Shown here piece after piece: positions 41,801-51,600 of a DNA stretch of 64,000 nucleotides; the stretch's first letter is position 1, and each line of letters starts with the position of its first letter. The stretch spans positions 6,831,840 through 6,895,839 of the forward strand of contig NC_049983.1 in NCBI RefSeq assembly GCF_000003815.2, in the 5' to 3' direction. Under the pieces are notes generated by a model. That model did no database searches and was not told the origin of the DNA. It worked only from the letters and a program-made list of their open reading frames with translations. The DNA is from Branchiostoma floridae (taxonomy: Eukaryota > Chordata > Leptocardii > Amphioxiformes > Branchiostomatidae). A program made the translations under genes and the position numbers.

Positions 41801-43008
41801 CCAACATCCTTCATCCCCTGGATACAACGGGCCATTTCCTCCCGCTGCTGAGGTGAGTAGCGTCGGGGTGGTAGTTTAATTGGTCTGGCACTGCCCGTGT
41901 CGATCTTATGCTTGACCCTGTCTGTTCTACCCAGATCCAGTGGACCTCGCGAGAAGACACCCTGGAATTTGCAGACTGACTGGTTCACTCTCCGTCGTTG
42001 CTCGGGACTCAAGTCAGTCTTGTCGAGTCCGAGCTCTTGTAAGATTTTCTCCACATCTTCATCTGTAGCTTGGACAGAGGAGACAGGGTTTATGCCCCTC
42101 ATTCTGAGGACTCTCTCGGCTCTCGGCCGTCGCTTCTTCTTGCTTCTACTCGCCAGCTGTGCCCTACCATGCACCACTTCAGTGTCTCCATCCTCTAGTA
42201 TGGGGATCAGGTGTCCAACTTTAGTTCCCCGGAATAAAGTTACCGGTTCTGGGGACTTGTTGATTAGTCTGACTGGAACAGTCTCTGCTGATGGGCAAAC
42301 TACTGTTCTCGCCCCTTGAACTTCCCCCTTGTGTACATCCGTGGGTTCAAAGGAGGCCGACAACCTGACATTTTTCCAACTGTCGTTGGCGTCTTGCATA
42401 CAACCCGGGGCAAGAACCTCGTGACGCCCAGGGATGGTGACATCTTCCATCAGGCCTATCCTACACACATTTGGTTCCACAGACCTGACAGTCAACTTGC
42501 ACTGTTGACCCCGGACAGAGATGGTTTCACCCACAGTGTCTAACACAGCTTGAACAGAACACATAAAATCTAGGCCCAGGATACATTTCTCCTGCAGTCC
42601 ATGCACAACAAAAAGTCTCTTGCGAACAACTGATCCATCAATCATTAAAGGTGCCACAACAGATCCCAGGACCTTTAACATGCCCCCTCCAGCGGTAACA
42701 AATTTTTCCATACACGGTTTGAGAGGTACTTTTCCCGCTTGATCCCACAACGAAATGTCCAGACAGGATGGCCCCGCCCCTGAATCAAGTAAGGCATCAA
42801 TGTGAAAGTCCCACAATGTGACCGGTAAATATAACATCTGTCGTCTCACAGTCAAATCATCATCAGAGTCTTCATGATCAGGTGTAGTTGGAATGTTGTA
42901 CTTACTGTTGTTGAAGGATTTTGTGTTATTTCCGAGCGTACGCGCTGGAGGGCCCTTCTCATCTCCAGCGCCGACTAGTTTAAATTCTGCTGGCGCTTGT
43001 GTGGGCAT
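38884..43008 (-). CDS. pol: Pol polyprotein (PR-RT-RNaseH-IN-CW) of the Gypsy element
   Basis: Open frame of 1374 codons from the first ATG, but the true entry is by frameshift from gag, so the ATG at 43008 is probably not used. Visible parts: aspartic protease DSGA at about 75; reverse transcriptase with YLDD at 528-531; RNase H starting LDTDASD at about 674 and including TDHHALQW; integrase HHCC zinc region from about 913 (HLGVD...CEKC) and the DD35E core (MDFMG about 976, HSDQG about 1035, VERFN 36 residues on); GPY motif (WQGPYRV). Then five copies of a five-residue EVAER repeat, and a CW-type zinc finger at 1299-1339. It makes and integrates the cDNA copy. The CW finger is atypical for the family and sits where a chromodomain would be. 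Confidence 0.95.
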   Translation of the reverse strand: MPTQAPAEFKLVGAGDEKGPPARTLGNNTKSFNNSKYNIPTTPDHEDSDDDLTVRRQMLYLPVTLWDFHIDALLDSGAGPSCLDISLWDQAGKVPLKPCMEKFVTAGGGMLKVLGSVVAPLMIDGSVVRKRLFVVHGLQEKCILGLDFMCSVQAVLDTVGETISVRGQQCKLTVRSVEPNVCRIGLMEDVTIPGRHEVLAPGCMQDANDSWKNVRLSASFEPTDVHKGEVQGARTVVCPSAETVPVRLINKSPEPVTLFRGTKVGHLIPILEDGDTEVVHGRAQLASRSKKKRRPRAERVLRMRGINPVSSVQATDEDVEKILQELGLDKTDLSPEQRRRVNQSVCKFQGVFSRGPLDLGRTDRVKHKIDTGSARPIKLPPRRYSPQQREEMARCIQGMKDVGIIRESSSPWGAPVVLVKKPDGSTRFCVDYRRLNDVTLKDAYPLPRIDDALDALGGAKYFSTLDLISGYHQVELEEQDKEKTAFSTHLGLFEFNTLPMGLTNAPASFERLMDLVLAGLCWSSCLVYLDDIIVFGRTFEEHWDRLEAVLERLQTAGLKVKTSKCQLLRERVSFLGHLVSEKGVGTDPKKVEAVKNWPVPSDRREVRSFLGFCSYYRRFVKDFSSIAAPLHKLTSSEGPFVFSGVEMESFRRLKEAMTSAPILTFPDFHRPFILDTDASDLGLGAVLSQEVDGSEHPIAYYSRTLTKAERKYCTTRKELLALVDSVWHFRHYLVGTPFTVRTDHHALQWLMSFKEPEGQVARWLEKLASFPFTVQHRPGRSHNNADPLSRLPCRQCGLSDEQAVVMSVQTSPTDSVVEPLAAGEDLRVLQLADADIGPVLRVLEAGDTEETARPTPLSKQATHYWNDRDRMEVHDGVLYRKFFTTNNTNKLQLVVPRKLQRRVLQECHGGALSGHLGVDRTLLRVRARYYWYGLGNDVEVHVKGCEKCARRKSGGQRGRAPLVPSAPGFRWERIAMDFMGPFPPTKKGNKHILVISDYASKWVEAVALPNQEAPVVVAALIDTWITRFGIPYQLHSDQGRNFDSKIVHALCEELGINKSRTSAYHPEGNGMVERFNRTVCQILKMYVNDSHNNWDTRLQPALFAYRTSVHTSTGYTPFFLTYGEEARIPADVMWPVPRLGEAGNVNSQAKVVRDELALAYDRARKNMTAAHRRQKDVYNRQSHGKGFEVGDRVWLTAPATPRGLSKKFYPKWQGPYRVVKKLSLVTYRIQKERGRKRVIVHFNRLKACKAQPEEEEEAGAEVAEREVAEREVAEREVAEREVAEREVQEELEPEVEHQDWVQCDGCGTWRKLTQEQAAAVNTEEEWFCHMHGDPGQNVCNTPARPGQNVGDAPSPPQELTRSRRRGRPPDRLNI
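38992..39114 (-). other. CW-type zinc finger encoded at the Pol C-terminus
   Basis: Residues about 1299-1339 read DWVQCDGCGTWRKL, about 12 residues, then EEWFCHMHGD and a final C six residues on. This matches the CW pattern WxQCDxCxxWRxL...WxC...C, with both tryptophans and all four zinc cysteines present. CW domains of known chromatin proteins bind the histone H3 tail methylated at lysine 4. Use as a target-site reader here is inference. Confidence 0.85.
39156..39235 (-). repeat. 15-bp coding minisatellite in pol
   Basis: Five tandem copies of a 15-bp unit (plus-strand CTCTCCGCCACCTCT phase) encode EVAER repeats, an acidic/basic helical linker between the integrase and the CW finger. Confidence 0.9.
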
Positions 43009-43784
43009 TTGGCAACGAAATGCCCCTCCTCATGGCAAAAGAAGCACTTTCCTTTGTTGCTAACCGGGGCTTCGACCCGTGGCTTGTTGGAGACCGCGGC
43101 CTCGACTCGTGCCAGGCAAGCTTCCATGCTCCGCATACGAGCTTCCAAACCATCCACGCGAGCCGCCATGGCGTCGGCAGAAGACCTTGCTCCGGCCCCT
43201 TCTCCGGTTTCGCGGTTGTTCACCATGTGCACAGGTGGAGGGGGGTAAGTAGTCGCCTGGCTTTGACGGAGGTTATCTCCAGCAGCGAGCTGGGCTGCTG
43301 CACGACCGGCATCGGCGATGGTTTCCGGACGGGGAAAGATGTCTCCCAACTTCTCAGCTAGCCGGGGTGGTTTCATTCCGGTGACGAAAAAACTAACTCC
43401 CATTTTTTCTCGTTCATCCTTGTCTGTGTTGGGATATCCCGCCAACAACAGTCCCCGGAGACGGACTTCGTAATCGAGAAGGGACTCCGTGCCACCTCTG
43501 GTGAAATGAAACAGTTCGTCCAAAGCCCGCTGTTGCTTTATTCCGGCGCCAAATCTTGCCCTCATGGCCGCGGTCAGCGTGGCGTAGTCGGCCGTCGTTG
43601 TCTCCCCCAAGCTCTCCGCATACTCCAGAGCTGGACCATCCAGGTGCAGCATGAGGTACGAGGCCTGGTTCTCCGGCTTCCACTTCCGAAGCCTGGCCAG
43701 CCGGCCAAACTGCGACAACCACGAATCGAAGTTGGCACTCCGCCCTGAGAATTTGGCCAGAAGAGAATCAACCTTTGCCGCCAT
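42975..43784 (-). CDS. gag: Gag of the Gypsy element
   Basis: 269 aa from the ATG at 43784 (MAAKVDSLLAKF). The frame stays open upstream through the primer-binding site into the LTR, but those codons are unlikely to be translated; an upstream in-frame ATG at 43907 lies inside the LTR. It contains a capsid-like helical region (LHLDGPALEYAESL, LDELFHFTRGGTESLLDYE, GMKPPRLAEKL) and one zinc knuckle CFFCHEEGHFVAKC (CX2CX4HX4C). It forms the particle and binds RNA. It ends with UAG immediately after the slippery heptamer. Confidence 0.93.
   Translation of the reverse strand: MAAKVDSLLAKFSGRSANFDSWLSQFGRLARLRKWKPENQASYLMLHLDGPALEYAESLGETTTADYATLTAAMRARFGAGIKQQRALDELFHFTRGGTESLLDYEVRLRGLLLAGYPNTDKDEREKMGVSFFVTGMKPPRLAEKLGDIFPRPETIADAGRAAAQLAAGDNLRQSQATTYPPPPVHMVNNRETGEGAGARSSADAMAARVDGLEARMRSMEACLARVEAAVSNKPRVEAPVSNKGKCFFCHEEGHFVAKCPHKRQQNLN
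42978..42984 (-). promoter_or_regulatory. -1 ribosomal frameshift heptamer U UUA AAC
   Basis: Gag codons TTA AAC preceded by T give a canonical X XXY YYZ site, followed at once by the gag stop TAG. Slipping back one base enters the pol frame (reading F K L V G A G). The pol frame is offset from gag by -1, as required. A downstream stem or pseudoknot was not modelled. Confidence 0.85.
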
Positions 43785-43852
43785 TTTTCCTAGAACTTGA
43801 ACACAACTAGACAGCTTCCCGCTCGCTCGCGTTGACCGTGTCCTCCGCTGTG

Positions 43853-43868
43853 CCCACCTCTGACACCA
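43853..43868 (-). promoter_or_regulatory. Primer-binding site, probably tRNA-Leu type
   Basis: One base after the 5' LTR the minus strand reads TGGTGTCAGAGGTGGG. The leading TGG pairs with the CCA end of a tRNA, and the following bases fit a leucine tRNA acceptor/T arm from general knowledge. The tRNA identity is not checked. Confidence 0.65.
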
Positions 43869-43869
43869 G

Positions 43870-44103
43870 TGTAACAAAGGAGTAGTCCTACCTGTATCTC
43901 TTGGCACTTCTCCTTAGGCCTCGGTGATTCTCCGCTTCTCGTAACTTGTCGCGTAATGGCTAAGTCTAACACTACCTACTCTAAGCGTGCACGCTCAACT
44001 AACTCCTGGAACTTTCTAACATGAACTCAACTCGAACTCAACATCCGGGGTCTTCTCCTTGACCTCTTTGACCCCTTTTCAACTCCTGATTATCCCGGTT
44101 ACA
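43870..44103 (-). repeat. 5' LTR
   Basis: 234 bp, same sequence as 38610-38843 by eye. It should contain the element's promoter and polyadenylation signals; these were not resolved. Confidence 0.95.
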
Positions 44104-44500
44104 GTACCATGCACCAGGGAGGCCACATGAGGACAACTGAGGTAGCAAAGAACAGAAGCACCGCATCGGAATCGCAGTACGTTTGAAGACAGAGCCATTT
44201 TAATACAGCTTTAAATTTGTGCTTGAGTGTTATGCAACCAAACGTTCAGCGAACGTTTATCTTTATGAACAACAGAGGGTTGACGGACGGACACCGTGTA
44301 TGTGTGTTTGGTAAAACGCACAAACGGAGGTAAGAAGGAAGACCCGTTTCCTTAACGTTACAATCCCGAGTAGTTTTCTGTTCTAAAAGGAGTTCCACCA
44401 TGCAAAGTTTAACGTTCTGAGTCATAGCGTTGATAATGAGGCTCTCTTTCACACTTCCGAGTACGCATGAGCGCGCAGTAACCCACTAGTGAGGAATTGT

Positions 44501-45011
44501 TGTGGTTCTCCTGTCGATTGGACAGATGAGGAGGCAGACAGGCTTTTTACCTGTTTGCCTGACCTGCACATGACTTTTTTTTTATGGTGAAGGAGGGGTG
44601 TGCAATTCCTTCTCCACCCTCTCGTCTACTGGAGCACTGAGTTTCACAGGGGCAACTGTATGCAACGTGTGAGGCGGCTCCAGCAGATGCAGCTTTGTTG
44701 TTTGGAGTATCCGTCTCCTAGGAGGACTTCCAACCGAGGATGTAAGGGGTTCCTCCTACCCCCGACTCGTGTGCCATGGCGGGTGCCGCTCATGCCCGAA
44801 CATGCCCCTAAGGCCTGTCTCGGCCACAAAGCCCCACCAAGGCCACACAAGGCCGCAGCTAGATACTCATTTACACCTGAGTTAAGTGAGGAAAGTCGTG
44901 TAAAGTGCCTTTCCCAAGGGCACAAGATCGGTGACACGGAAGCTGGATTCGAACCCGCAACCTCTCGGTCTCGAGCCGCAAATGCTGCCACTGCGCCGCG
45001 CGGTCCCACTT
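44501..45011 (-). mobile_element. tRNA-derived SINE with 12-bp target duplication
   Basis: On the minus strand it starts GTGGGACCGCGCGGCGCAGTGG, has a B-box GGTTCGAATCC and the shared body CCCTTGGGAAAGGCACTTTAC found in the copies at 13459 and 26437. It is flanked by GTGAGGAATTGT at 44489-44500 and 45012-45023. The tRNA-like head differs from the other two copies, suggesting a different subfamily sharing the central body. Confidence 0.85.
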
Positions 45012-45230
45012 GTGAGGAATTGTAACAGTTAGGTTATATGTCAAAAGTAAATACCCATGAGAGTTCCTTTCTCGACCATAGTTTTGATTTGAATAACAAT
45101 GTCCGGAACGCAGTGGCGCCTGCAAAATGACGCAATGGGCTGTTCCAAAAAATAACTGTAGAGGGGGGGGTGGAAGAGGCTGGATTGGAGGGGGGGGGGT
45201 AGGGTTCAAGCGTCTGGATTTGGAATGCGG

Positions 45231-45425
45231 TCTCACTAAATACCGAAAACAACCGAAAACAACCGAAAACAACTTGACATCTACCGAAAACAACCGAAAA
45301 CAACCCGTAAAATACGGAAAACAATGAAAACAATATGATATCTACCGAAAACAACTCCATAAATACGGAAAACTCCTATATAAATACCGAAAGCAACTCA
45401 ATAAATACCGAAAACAACTCGAAAC
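45231..45425. repeat. Left-arm array of 10-bp units
   Basis: Repeated CCGAAAACAA with spacers such as TAAATA and TTGACATCTA, starting CTCACTAAATACCGAAAAC. It is the inverted counterpart of 48126-48376. Confidence 0.85.
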
Positions 45426-45956
45426 CTCCTAAAACACGCATGAACATCCGATCAGAACTCCAAACAGCCGGAAAATGACTCTTAAACAACTACTTATTGC
45501 TATTTTATTTTCATCTACTCGTTACTATCCCTTGCATTATTTTCTCCTTGGCCGAGGGAGAGAATGGGGTGATTCTGGAGGATTTTTGCAGCAAAGGGGA
45601 AGTAGACTGTGGAAACACCTTTCTATCACACACTGTTTTATTTTGATCATTTAGTTTAATCCAGAATAAGGGGCCTCTGTGGTGATACACGTTTGCGGTT
45701 TGTCCATTTAAACCGATTTGTTTTGATAGCGGAATGCGTTAAAATTGAGCAAGAAATGTACTAGATTGTTTTGGTTGCTACTAGTAGAAGAAAATGTAGT
45801 ACACATGAGGTAAATGCGCAGCAGGCAGATTCAACAATAATTGATAAGCAAACCCATTTTCGAAGCAGTTTTGTCGGGGGATAGTAGTGACTGCGATTTA
45901 CTGCTCCACCGTAACCTCTGCTTGGAGTTACACAATAGATGCCAAGTAGTATATCT

Positions 45957-46005
45957 TCTTGATCTTGATCTTGATCTTGATCTTGATCTTGATCTTGATC
46001 TTGAT
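45957..46005. repeat. (CTTGAT)n microsatellite, LINE 3' tail
   Basis: Eight CTTGAT units. It stands just 3' of the LINE coding end on the minus strand, as expected for short tandem tails of some LINE families. Confidence 0.85.
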
Positions 46006-47112
46006 TGGGTACTGGACAACGCCCCTCAGTTGGGGCAAAGCGTCCAGGGGGAGTGCTGCGCCTTAATGTCCCCTGAGGCGTCGGAGAACTGCCTCCTTGA
46101 ACTTTGGAGCGTCTGTGATCTCCGTGACCTCGTACGGTAGAGAGTTCCAATCTCTCACGGTTTGTGGGAAGAAGGAATGTTTGTAGCAGTCTTTGTGAAA
46201 AGGTAGAGCCTTGTAAGAATTTGGGTTTGAGTGTCGCGATTGGCGCGGTACAGGCTTTAGATGAGTTTCGACCGGTAGGGCTACTTTATGGTGTCTTGCT
46301 TTCTGTAAAATTGTTAATCTATTTGCTGTCCTTCTGTTGCGTCAAGTATCCCACCCCAAATCAGAGACAAGTTTGGTGACACTATCATAACTATGATACG
46401 AATTTGTGACAAATCTGGCCGCTCTTTTTTGAACGGACTCTAACTTAGCAATGTGCTCTTTGTGGTATGGATCCCAGGCAGCGCTGGAATACTCTAAATG
46501 TGGTCTAACAAGGGATGTATATGCATTTGATTTGACTGATTTGGGGCAGTTATAAAGATTGCGTCTCACAAAGCCTAACGTCTTGTTAGCCTTGGAAGCA
46601 CTGTACTGTATGTGTTGTGACCAAGAGAGCTGGTTGTTGAGTGTGACTCCTAAGTATTTGTGGTTGTTAGTCTCGGCTAGAACATGACTTCCTAGTTTGT
46701 AGTCGTAGAGTTTAGGTTTACGTTTGTGGGTATAACGCATAACAAAACATTTGTCCGGGTGTAATGTCATCTGCCATGTGTTTTGCCATGTATCTAATGT
46801 ATTGATGTCCTCTTGTAAGAGGGTGTGATCTCTGTCACTGTTTATCTCCCTGTAAATGACGCAGTCATCCGCAAAGAGACGGATGTTAGAGTTGAGGTTG
46901 TCGGCTAAGTCATTAATGTACACTAAGAACAGTAGTGGTCCGAGCACGGTACCCTGGGGCACTCCAGAGACTACCTCTGCCCACTCTGAGTGCTCTCCCC
47001 CAACTACCACTCTTTGTTTACAATTTTTGAGGAAATTAGATATCCAGTGAAGTACCTTACCCCTAATACCATAATTTTGGAGTTTTAGGAGTAAGCGATC
47101 ATGAGGTACTTT

Positions 47113-47618
47113 TGTAAGAGGGGTAAAAATACACTGTTTGGAAGAATTTGTTGTATCATTTAAAGCAAGATGTTATGGTTATCATTTTGTCATGTACATG
47201 CTCCGAGAAGCTACAGACAGCCCATCTGGTAACTGTAATTAGTCTGTTATTGTTGTGTGATAACTGTTGACAAGGTGTTATCCTTTGTATTGTTCTTTGA
47301 TGAACTGAAGATGAAAAGAACAACAAAGCCAATAGCAGGTACATGTTATAATTATTACCATATGCATAGCTCGTTCAGTTGTAGACAATGTCTGGATATG
47401 TGTCTGGGATTTTGAAATAAAGAAGCCAGGAGTTGTTGGGTTGGGGACAGTTGGAGCGAGAACAGAACAGAGAGAGGGTCCCAACACACAGCTCCCGTGC
47501 GTGTCAATGGCATGCCCTGTGTCTTGCGTGTGTTTCTTTAGTCCTGTAGTTTAATAGTCCCTCGTGCAGCATTCTAAAGAACCTGGGGTCCACAACATCG
47601 GCCCCACCACTTCTTACA
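47113..47618. mobile_element. Solo LTR, 506 bp
   Basis: The segment starts TGTAAGAGGGG and ends CTTCTTACA, and is flanked by CTTT at 47109-47112 and 47619-47622. Removing it with one CTTT restores the LINE reading frame (AFDKVPHDRL), proving it is an insertion. AATAAA occurs at about 47416 on the plus strand, suggesting plus orientation. There are no internal retroviral-type genes. Confidence 0.88.
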
Positions 47619-48125
47619 CTTTGTCAAAAGCTTTTGCGAAGTCGGTTATAATCATATCTGTTTGCGACCTGGTATCTAAAGAATGGGCTAAGTCAGTTGT
47701 AGTTAAAATAAGTTGGGTTTCACATGAACGCTTTTTCCTAAACCCATGCTGCTTGTCAGATAATATAGAGTATTTGTCAAAATGATCCATCATCTGTGAT
47801 TGCACTATGTGCTCCATAACCTTACTACAAACACATGTGAGAGAAACAGGACGGTAATTTGCAGGATCAGTCCTGTCCCCCTTTTTATCCATTGATGAGT
47901 TTGCGAGTTAACCAAGCAGTCCCCGTTTATAACATACAGGATACTTACAGGATCCGTGAATCTGAATTCGAACATTAATATATTCCAAAAGGCAAAGGAG
48001 ATCGTTGACTCTATTATTACTAATATTGTATTAATAACATGGGTTGTCGTAGCCTAACTTCTGTCCAAAATAAAATCAAAATTATTAAATAATAACCCAT
48101 TGAAATGATTGTCATTTGTTTATGG

Positions 48126-48376
48126 TTGTGTCGAGTTGTTTTCGGTAGTTAAAAGTTGTTTTCGGTTGTTTTCGGTAGTTAAAAGTTGTTTTCGCTTGTT
48201 TTCGGTATTTAGTGAAAGTTGTTTTCGGTTGTTTGCGGTTGTTTTCGGTAATTAGTGAAAGTTGTTTTCGGTTGTTTTCGGTATTTAGTGAAAGTTGTTT
48301 TCGGTTGTTTTCGGTATTTAGTGAAAGTTGTTTTCGGTTGTTTTCGGTTGTTTTCGGTATTTAGTGAGACCCCTAG
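48126..48376. repeat. Right-arm array of 10-bp units
   Basis: Repeated GTTGTTTTCG with ATTTAGTGAAA spacers, ending TTCGGTATTTAGTGAGACCCC. The same units are found inverted in the left arm. Confidence 0.85.
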
Positions 48377-48654
48377 GGAGGGTTTGCGACAATTTGGACT
48401 TGGAACTAGGGAGGGTTTTGGCAATTTTGGATTGGAACTAGGGAGGGTTTTGGCAATTTTGGATTGGAACTAGGGAGGGTTTGGGGCATTTTGGAGGCGC
48501 CACTGCGTTCCGGACATTGTTATTCAATGTTACCCAACTTTAGAAGCACTCTGTGAACGTGGATGCTTTTAATACGTTTGTCCACCCATATTTCACCACA
48601 CCTCTATATCCATCTACAGGAACATTCTAGAATACAGAGGAAGACACATTCAGC

Positions 48655-51600
48655 ATGTTGCTTGCTGTCAGTGCAGAACCCCACCAGAAACCAGGCATTC
48701 CAACCAAAATGGCCAATGAATTGCCAGGTAAGGATGGAACTTCATTGGAAGTCATACATTTCTTGCCTTAGCTAGAAGGTTTGGGCCTCATGGGGACTTT
48801 TCTTGGAACTGCAAGAGCTCATTATTCTTTGTTTTTAGATATTTAGACTGGTTTTTGTAAGCATTTTTGTGGAATTTCTTGAATCCAATTTATCAATTTC
48901 TTTGTTGTTTGATATGATGTACATCTAGAGAAGATTCCGCCATTTTGTCTGTTTTTTTAAGCACAACGAACACTTCATCTTCTCCCTGCTGTGAAATCAA
49001 AGTCCAGTGAACTTAAATGTATTTACAGTACTGAAGTCATAATTTGTGCTTTAATAATACCTACAGGTGAAGATATGCATCACACCAGCATATTGAAGGG
49101 GATTTGCAGACGGTGCGGACAGCATATCAAGGATCGCCCAATACTCAGTACCAAGTATGCGTCTGAATTTCGGGACCTGTTTGGCATCGATCTTTCCACT
49201 GACAATCCCAACATCCACCCACCAAATATCTGCCACAAGTGCCGGTGCAGGTTTGACTGGTATAAGAAACACCCAAAGAAGGAGACTTATCAACCAGTGA
49301 GATCTCCATATGTGTTCATGCAGCATAGTAATGAGTCATGTGAAATCTGCAATGATCACGCAGCACGTGAAAAGAGTCGCCATCTACCCGTAAAACGAGG
49401 TCGGAAACGCAAAAGGACAGGACATGCGGGTCCAGGTCGAGGAGGAAAGAAGATGGCACAGAAGACAGGTGTGGACACCATTTCTTCTTTCTCATATAGT
49501 CACATGGTACGTACTGTTGACCAATCAGAGGGCCCCATTCTTCCCCATAACCTTAGAGCAGAACGTCCTACAATCTTCCACAGAACATGTTAAAAAGTCT
49601 GGACGTCCCAAAATCATTCGCCAAACTTGTAAGATGTTATGCAAGATGCCAGAAGCTTCCCGCAATAGACATAACAGGACTTTTTTCTGCATACCTGCAC
49701 GGGAGCAGGTAACATTGAAAATTACCTGCACCAGACAAATTTTACAGGCACCAATCTGAATTTAGGAAGTATGGATCATATTAAAATTGGTCAGGAACCA
49801 TTGCTATTTTTTCTTTTATTATACTTTATTGTCATTCTCACATAGGGCTGTTTAGCCACAGTCGACGCTGTAGGGCTGATATCAATTAGGATTTTACCAT
49901 GGTCAATATTGACCAAAGGAGGCCATATAAAAAAAAAACTTTATAGTCATGGTAACAGTCAATACAGCTAATAACATTCCACATGCACCTACATCATAGG
50001 ACATTTATGTATAAAACCCAGTACATGGACCAGTGCAGGTTAGGTGCAGGTCACTATGCACATGTACCGCAGCCGTGCGATTAAAACAAAACCAGCTCAC
50101 AAAACTACAATCTCTGCATTTTCCATAAGATTTGAGCACAATGCATAGGCACACCAGATGTTGGTACTCCTTCCACTAATGCCAGTAATTGTCTTCTAGG
50201 TTATGAATGCAGACCGATGAAAAATGATACCGCAGTGAAGAGCATCATTACATTTTGTACACCCACCAAGCATGCTCATTTTCCAGACAGTTTACAAGGT
50301 GGTGGCAATGACTTCACTAGGGACCATATCACTGAAGGGGTAAGTTGTTTTGGAAATTATTATCAAGCCATACCATCACAGAAAATTTAGTAGTTGGAGC
50401 TCTAATAACGTTATTGACTTATGAACATGATGAAAAAAAATTAAAAAGAGACTGTATGTGTGTGCTGTGTGACCTGAGAACAAGTGACCACCAAACCTAA
50501 ACAGTCTCGGCTAGGTGTTTGTGTGTGTTTGTGTGTGTGTGTGTGCGTCTGTGTGTGTGTGCTGTGTGACCTGAGGACAAGTGACCACCAAACCTAAACG
50601 GTCTTGGCCAGCTGACAAAGCACTCCTTGTCACACTGATAAATAGAGACCCCATATGCACATTTATCATGTTGGTCATAAGAGGGATTATACCACGAGTG
50701 CTGAACTCAGCAAATCTAAACCTCTAGGTCCAGAGGCAGGGTTACTTACCCGAAAACAACATACACAACTTGTTTGTTTATTCAGACCCTTTGAGTACAT
50801 AGTGGAAAATAGGGCAGCAAATTTCCTTGCTATTTCAATAGCAGGGAACTATTAGTACATTTCTACAGGAAGGCATTGCTAGCCCTCCTCTTTAAACATG
50901 CTTGCGGTTCATACATGGGATTCACATTTTCGGTCCCATCCAAAAAGCAGGTGCAGCGCCAACCGAGATGCCCAACACAGGAATAAACCAGGGTCACCTT
51001 GTTTTGATTGACAACAGTAAACTGTACATGTAAAGATGCTGCCAGTTTAGCCACAGTGACAGCCTTCAAACACAATTAATCATTTTTTTTAAAATATTGG
51101 TTTTACAGGACAGAAACCCACCAATGACGGGTGTCGTAGGCTTCTCCAAGGAGACGACCCTTGCCGTCTTACCCAGGATGCACATGGAAGAACTACTGTC
51201 CGAGCTGAATCGGAGAAACATTGTGGTGAAACTAGCAGGTGAACACCAGAGGGGTAGGGGTGACTTGGAACATGTGCTGAGAGAGGTCATGACAAGGGAG
51301 TATGAAGTAGAGGAAGGTGAGGGAATGGACACAAGTAACACAAGCTCTACATTCGAGCACAGCTGTAGTAACACTAGCTCAGCATTCCAGCACTGTTCTC
51401 AGCTTAAAGAGGGTGGCAGCAGCGAAGTGCTTTCCAGGCCAAACAATGACCAAGCTTCTTCACAAAATCTTCAAGAACTTTCTCAGTTCACAGAAAATGA
51501 AGGAGCATCTAGTAGGCAAGCACCAGACATCCCCGAGACTTCAAGTACTGAGACAAGCCCTGAACAGGTCCAGGTAAAGAAAGAGCCTAAGATCGAACTT

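Larger units (their letters stand above)
38610..44103 (-). mobile_element. Full-length Ty3/Gypsy LTR retrotransposon
   Basis: A 5494-bp element in minus orientation with two 234-bp LTRs (TGTAAC...GTTACA) that show no differences by eye. It is flanked by GTAC on both sides (38606-38609, 44104-44107), a 4-bp target duplication. Gag and Pol frames are intact and joined by a -1 frameshift signal; a primer-binding site follows the 5' LTR and a purine tract precedes the 3' LTR. Identical LTRs, intact frames and the clean duplication indicate a recent insertion that may still be mobile. Domain order PR-RT-RH-IN with GPY places it in Ty3/Gypsy; the clade was not determined. Confidence 0.95.
45957..47892 (-). 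pseudogene. 5'-truncated LINE (Jockey/CR1-like RT), split by a solo LTR
   Basis: Minus-strand RT sequence starts KKGDRTDPANYRPVSL and reaches AFDKV, is interrupted by 47113-47618, and resumes VPHDRLLLKLQNYGIRGK. Then come SGVPQGTVLGPLLFLVYIND, FADDCVIY (catalytic DD) and YLGVTLN. An in-frame TGA follows SDLGWDT at about 46342, but the frame continues (HKVALPVETHLKPV, VRDWNSLPYEVTE) to a natural stop at about 46063. Endonuclease and ORF1 are missing. It is a dead copy. Confidence 0.85.
45089..48527. mobile_element. Fold-back DNA element, 3.4 kb, with other elements inside
   Basis: The ends are perfect inverted repeats of at least 30 bp (45091-45120 and 48496-48525; outer part GAATAACAATGTCCGGAACG). 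Each arm continues into tandem arrays of a 10-bp unit (AACCGAAAAC, or TTTTCGGTTG on the other side). Arms made of short tandem repeats are a hallmark of Drosophila FB-type elements. The interior holds a truncated LINE, not a transposase. No clear target duplication was found. Confidence 0.75.

Noticed and set aside
42975-43008. Pol translation starting at the ATG at 43008
   Set aside because: The -1 slippery heptamer next to the gag stop gives a better explanation; the ATG lies inside gag.
43785-43907. N-terminal extension of Gag into the LTR
   Set aside because: It would translate the primer-binding site; the ATG at 43784 begins a typical Gag sequence.
49051-49759. Unspliced ORF 48991-49593 as the real zinc protein
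   Set aside because: A good acceptor at 49066 and a donor at 49469 agree in phase with neighbouring exons; the unspliced ends lack conservation signs. It remains possible as an isoform.
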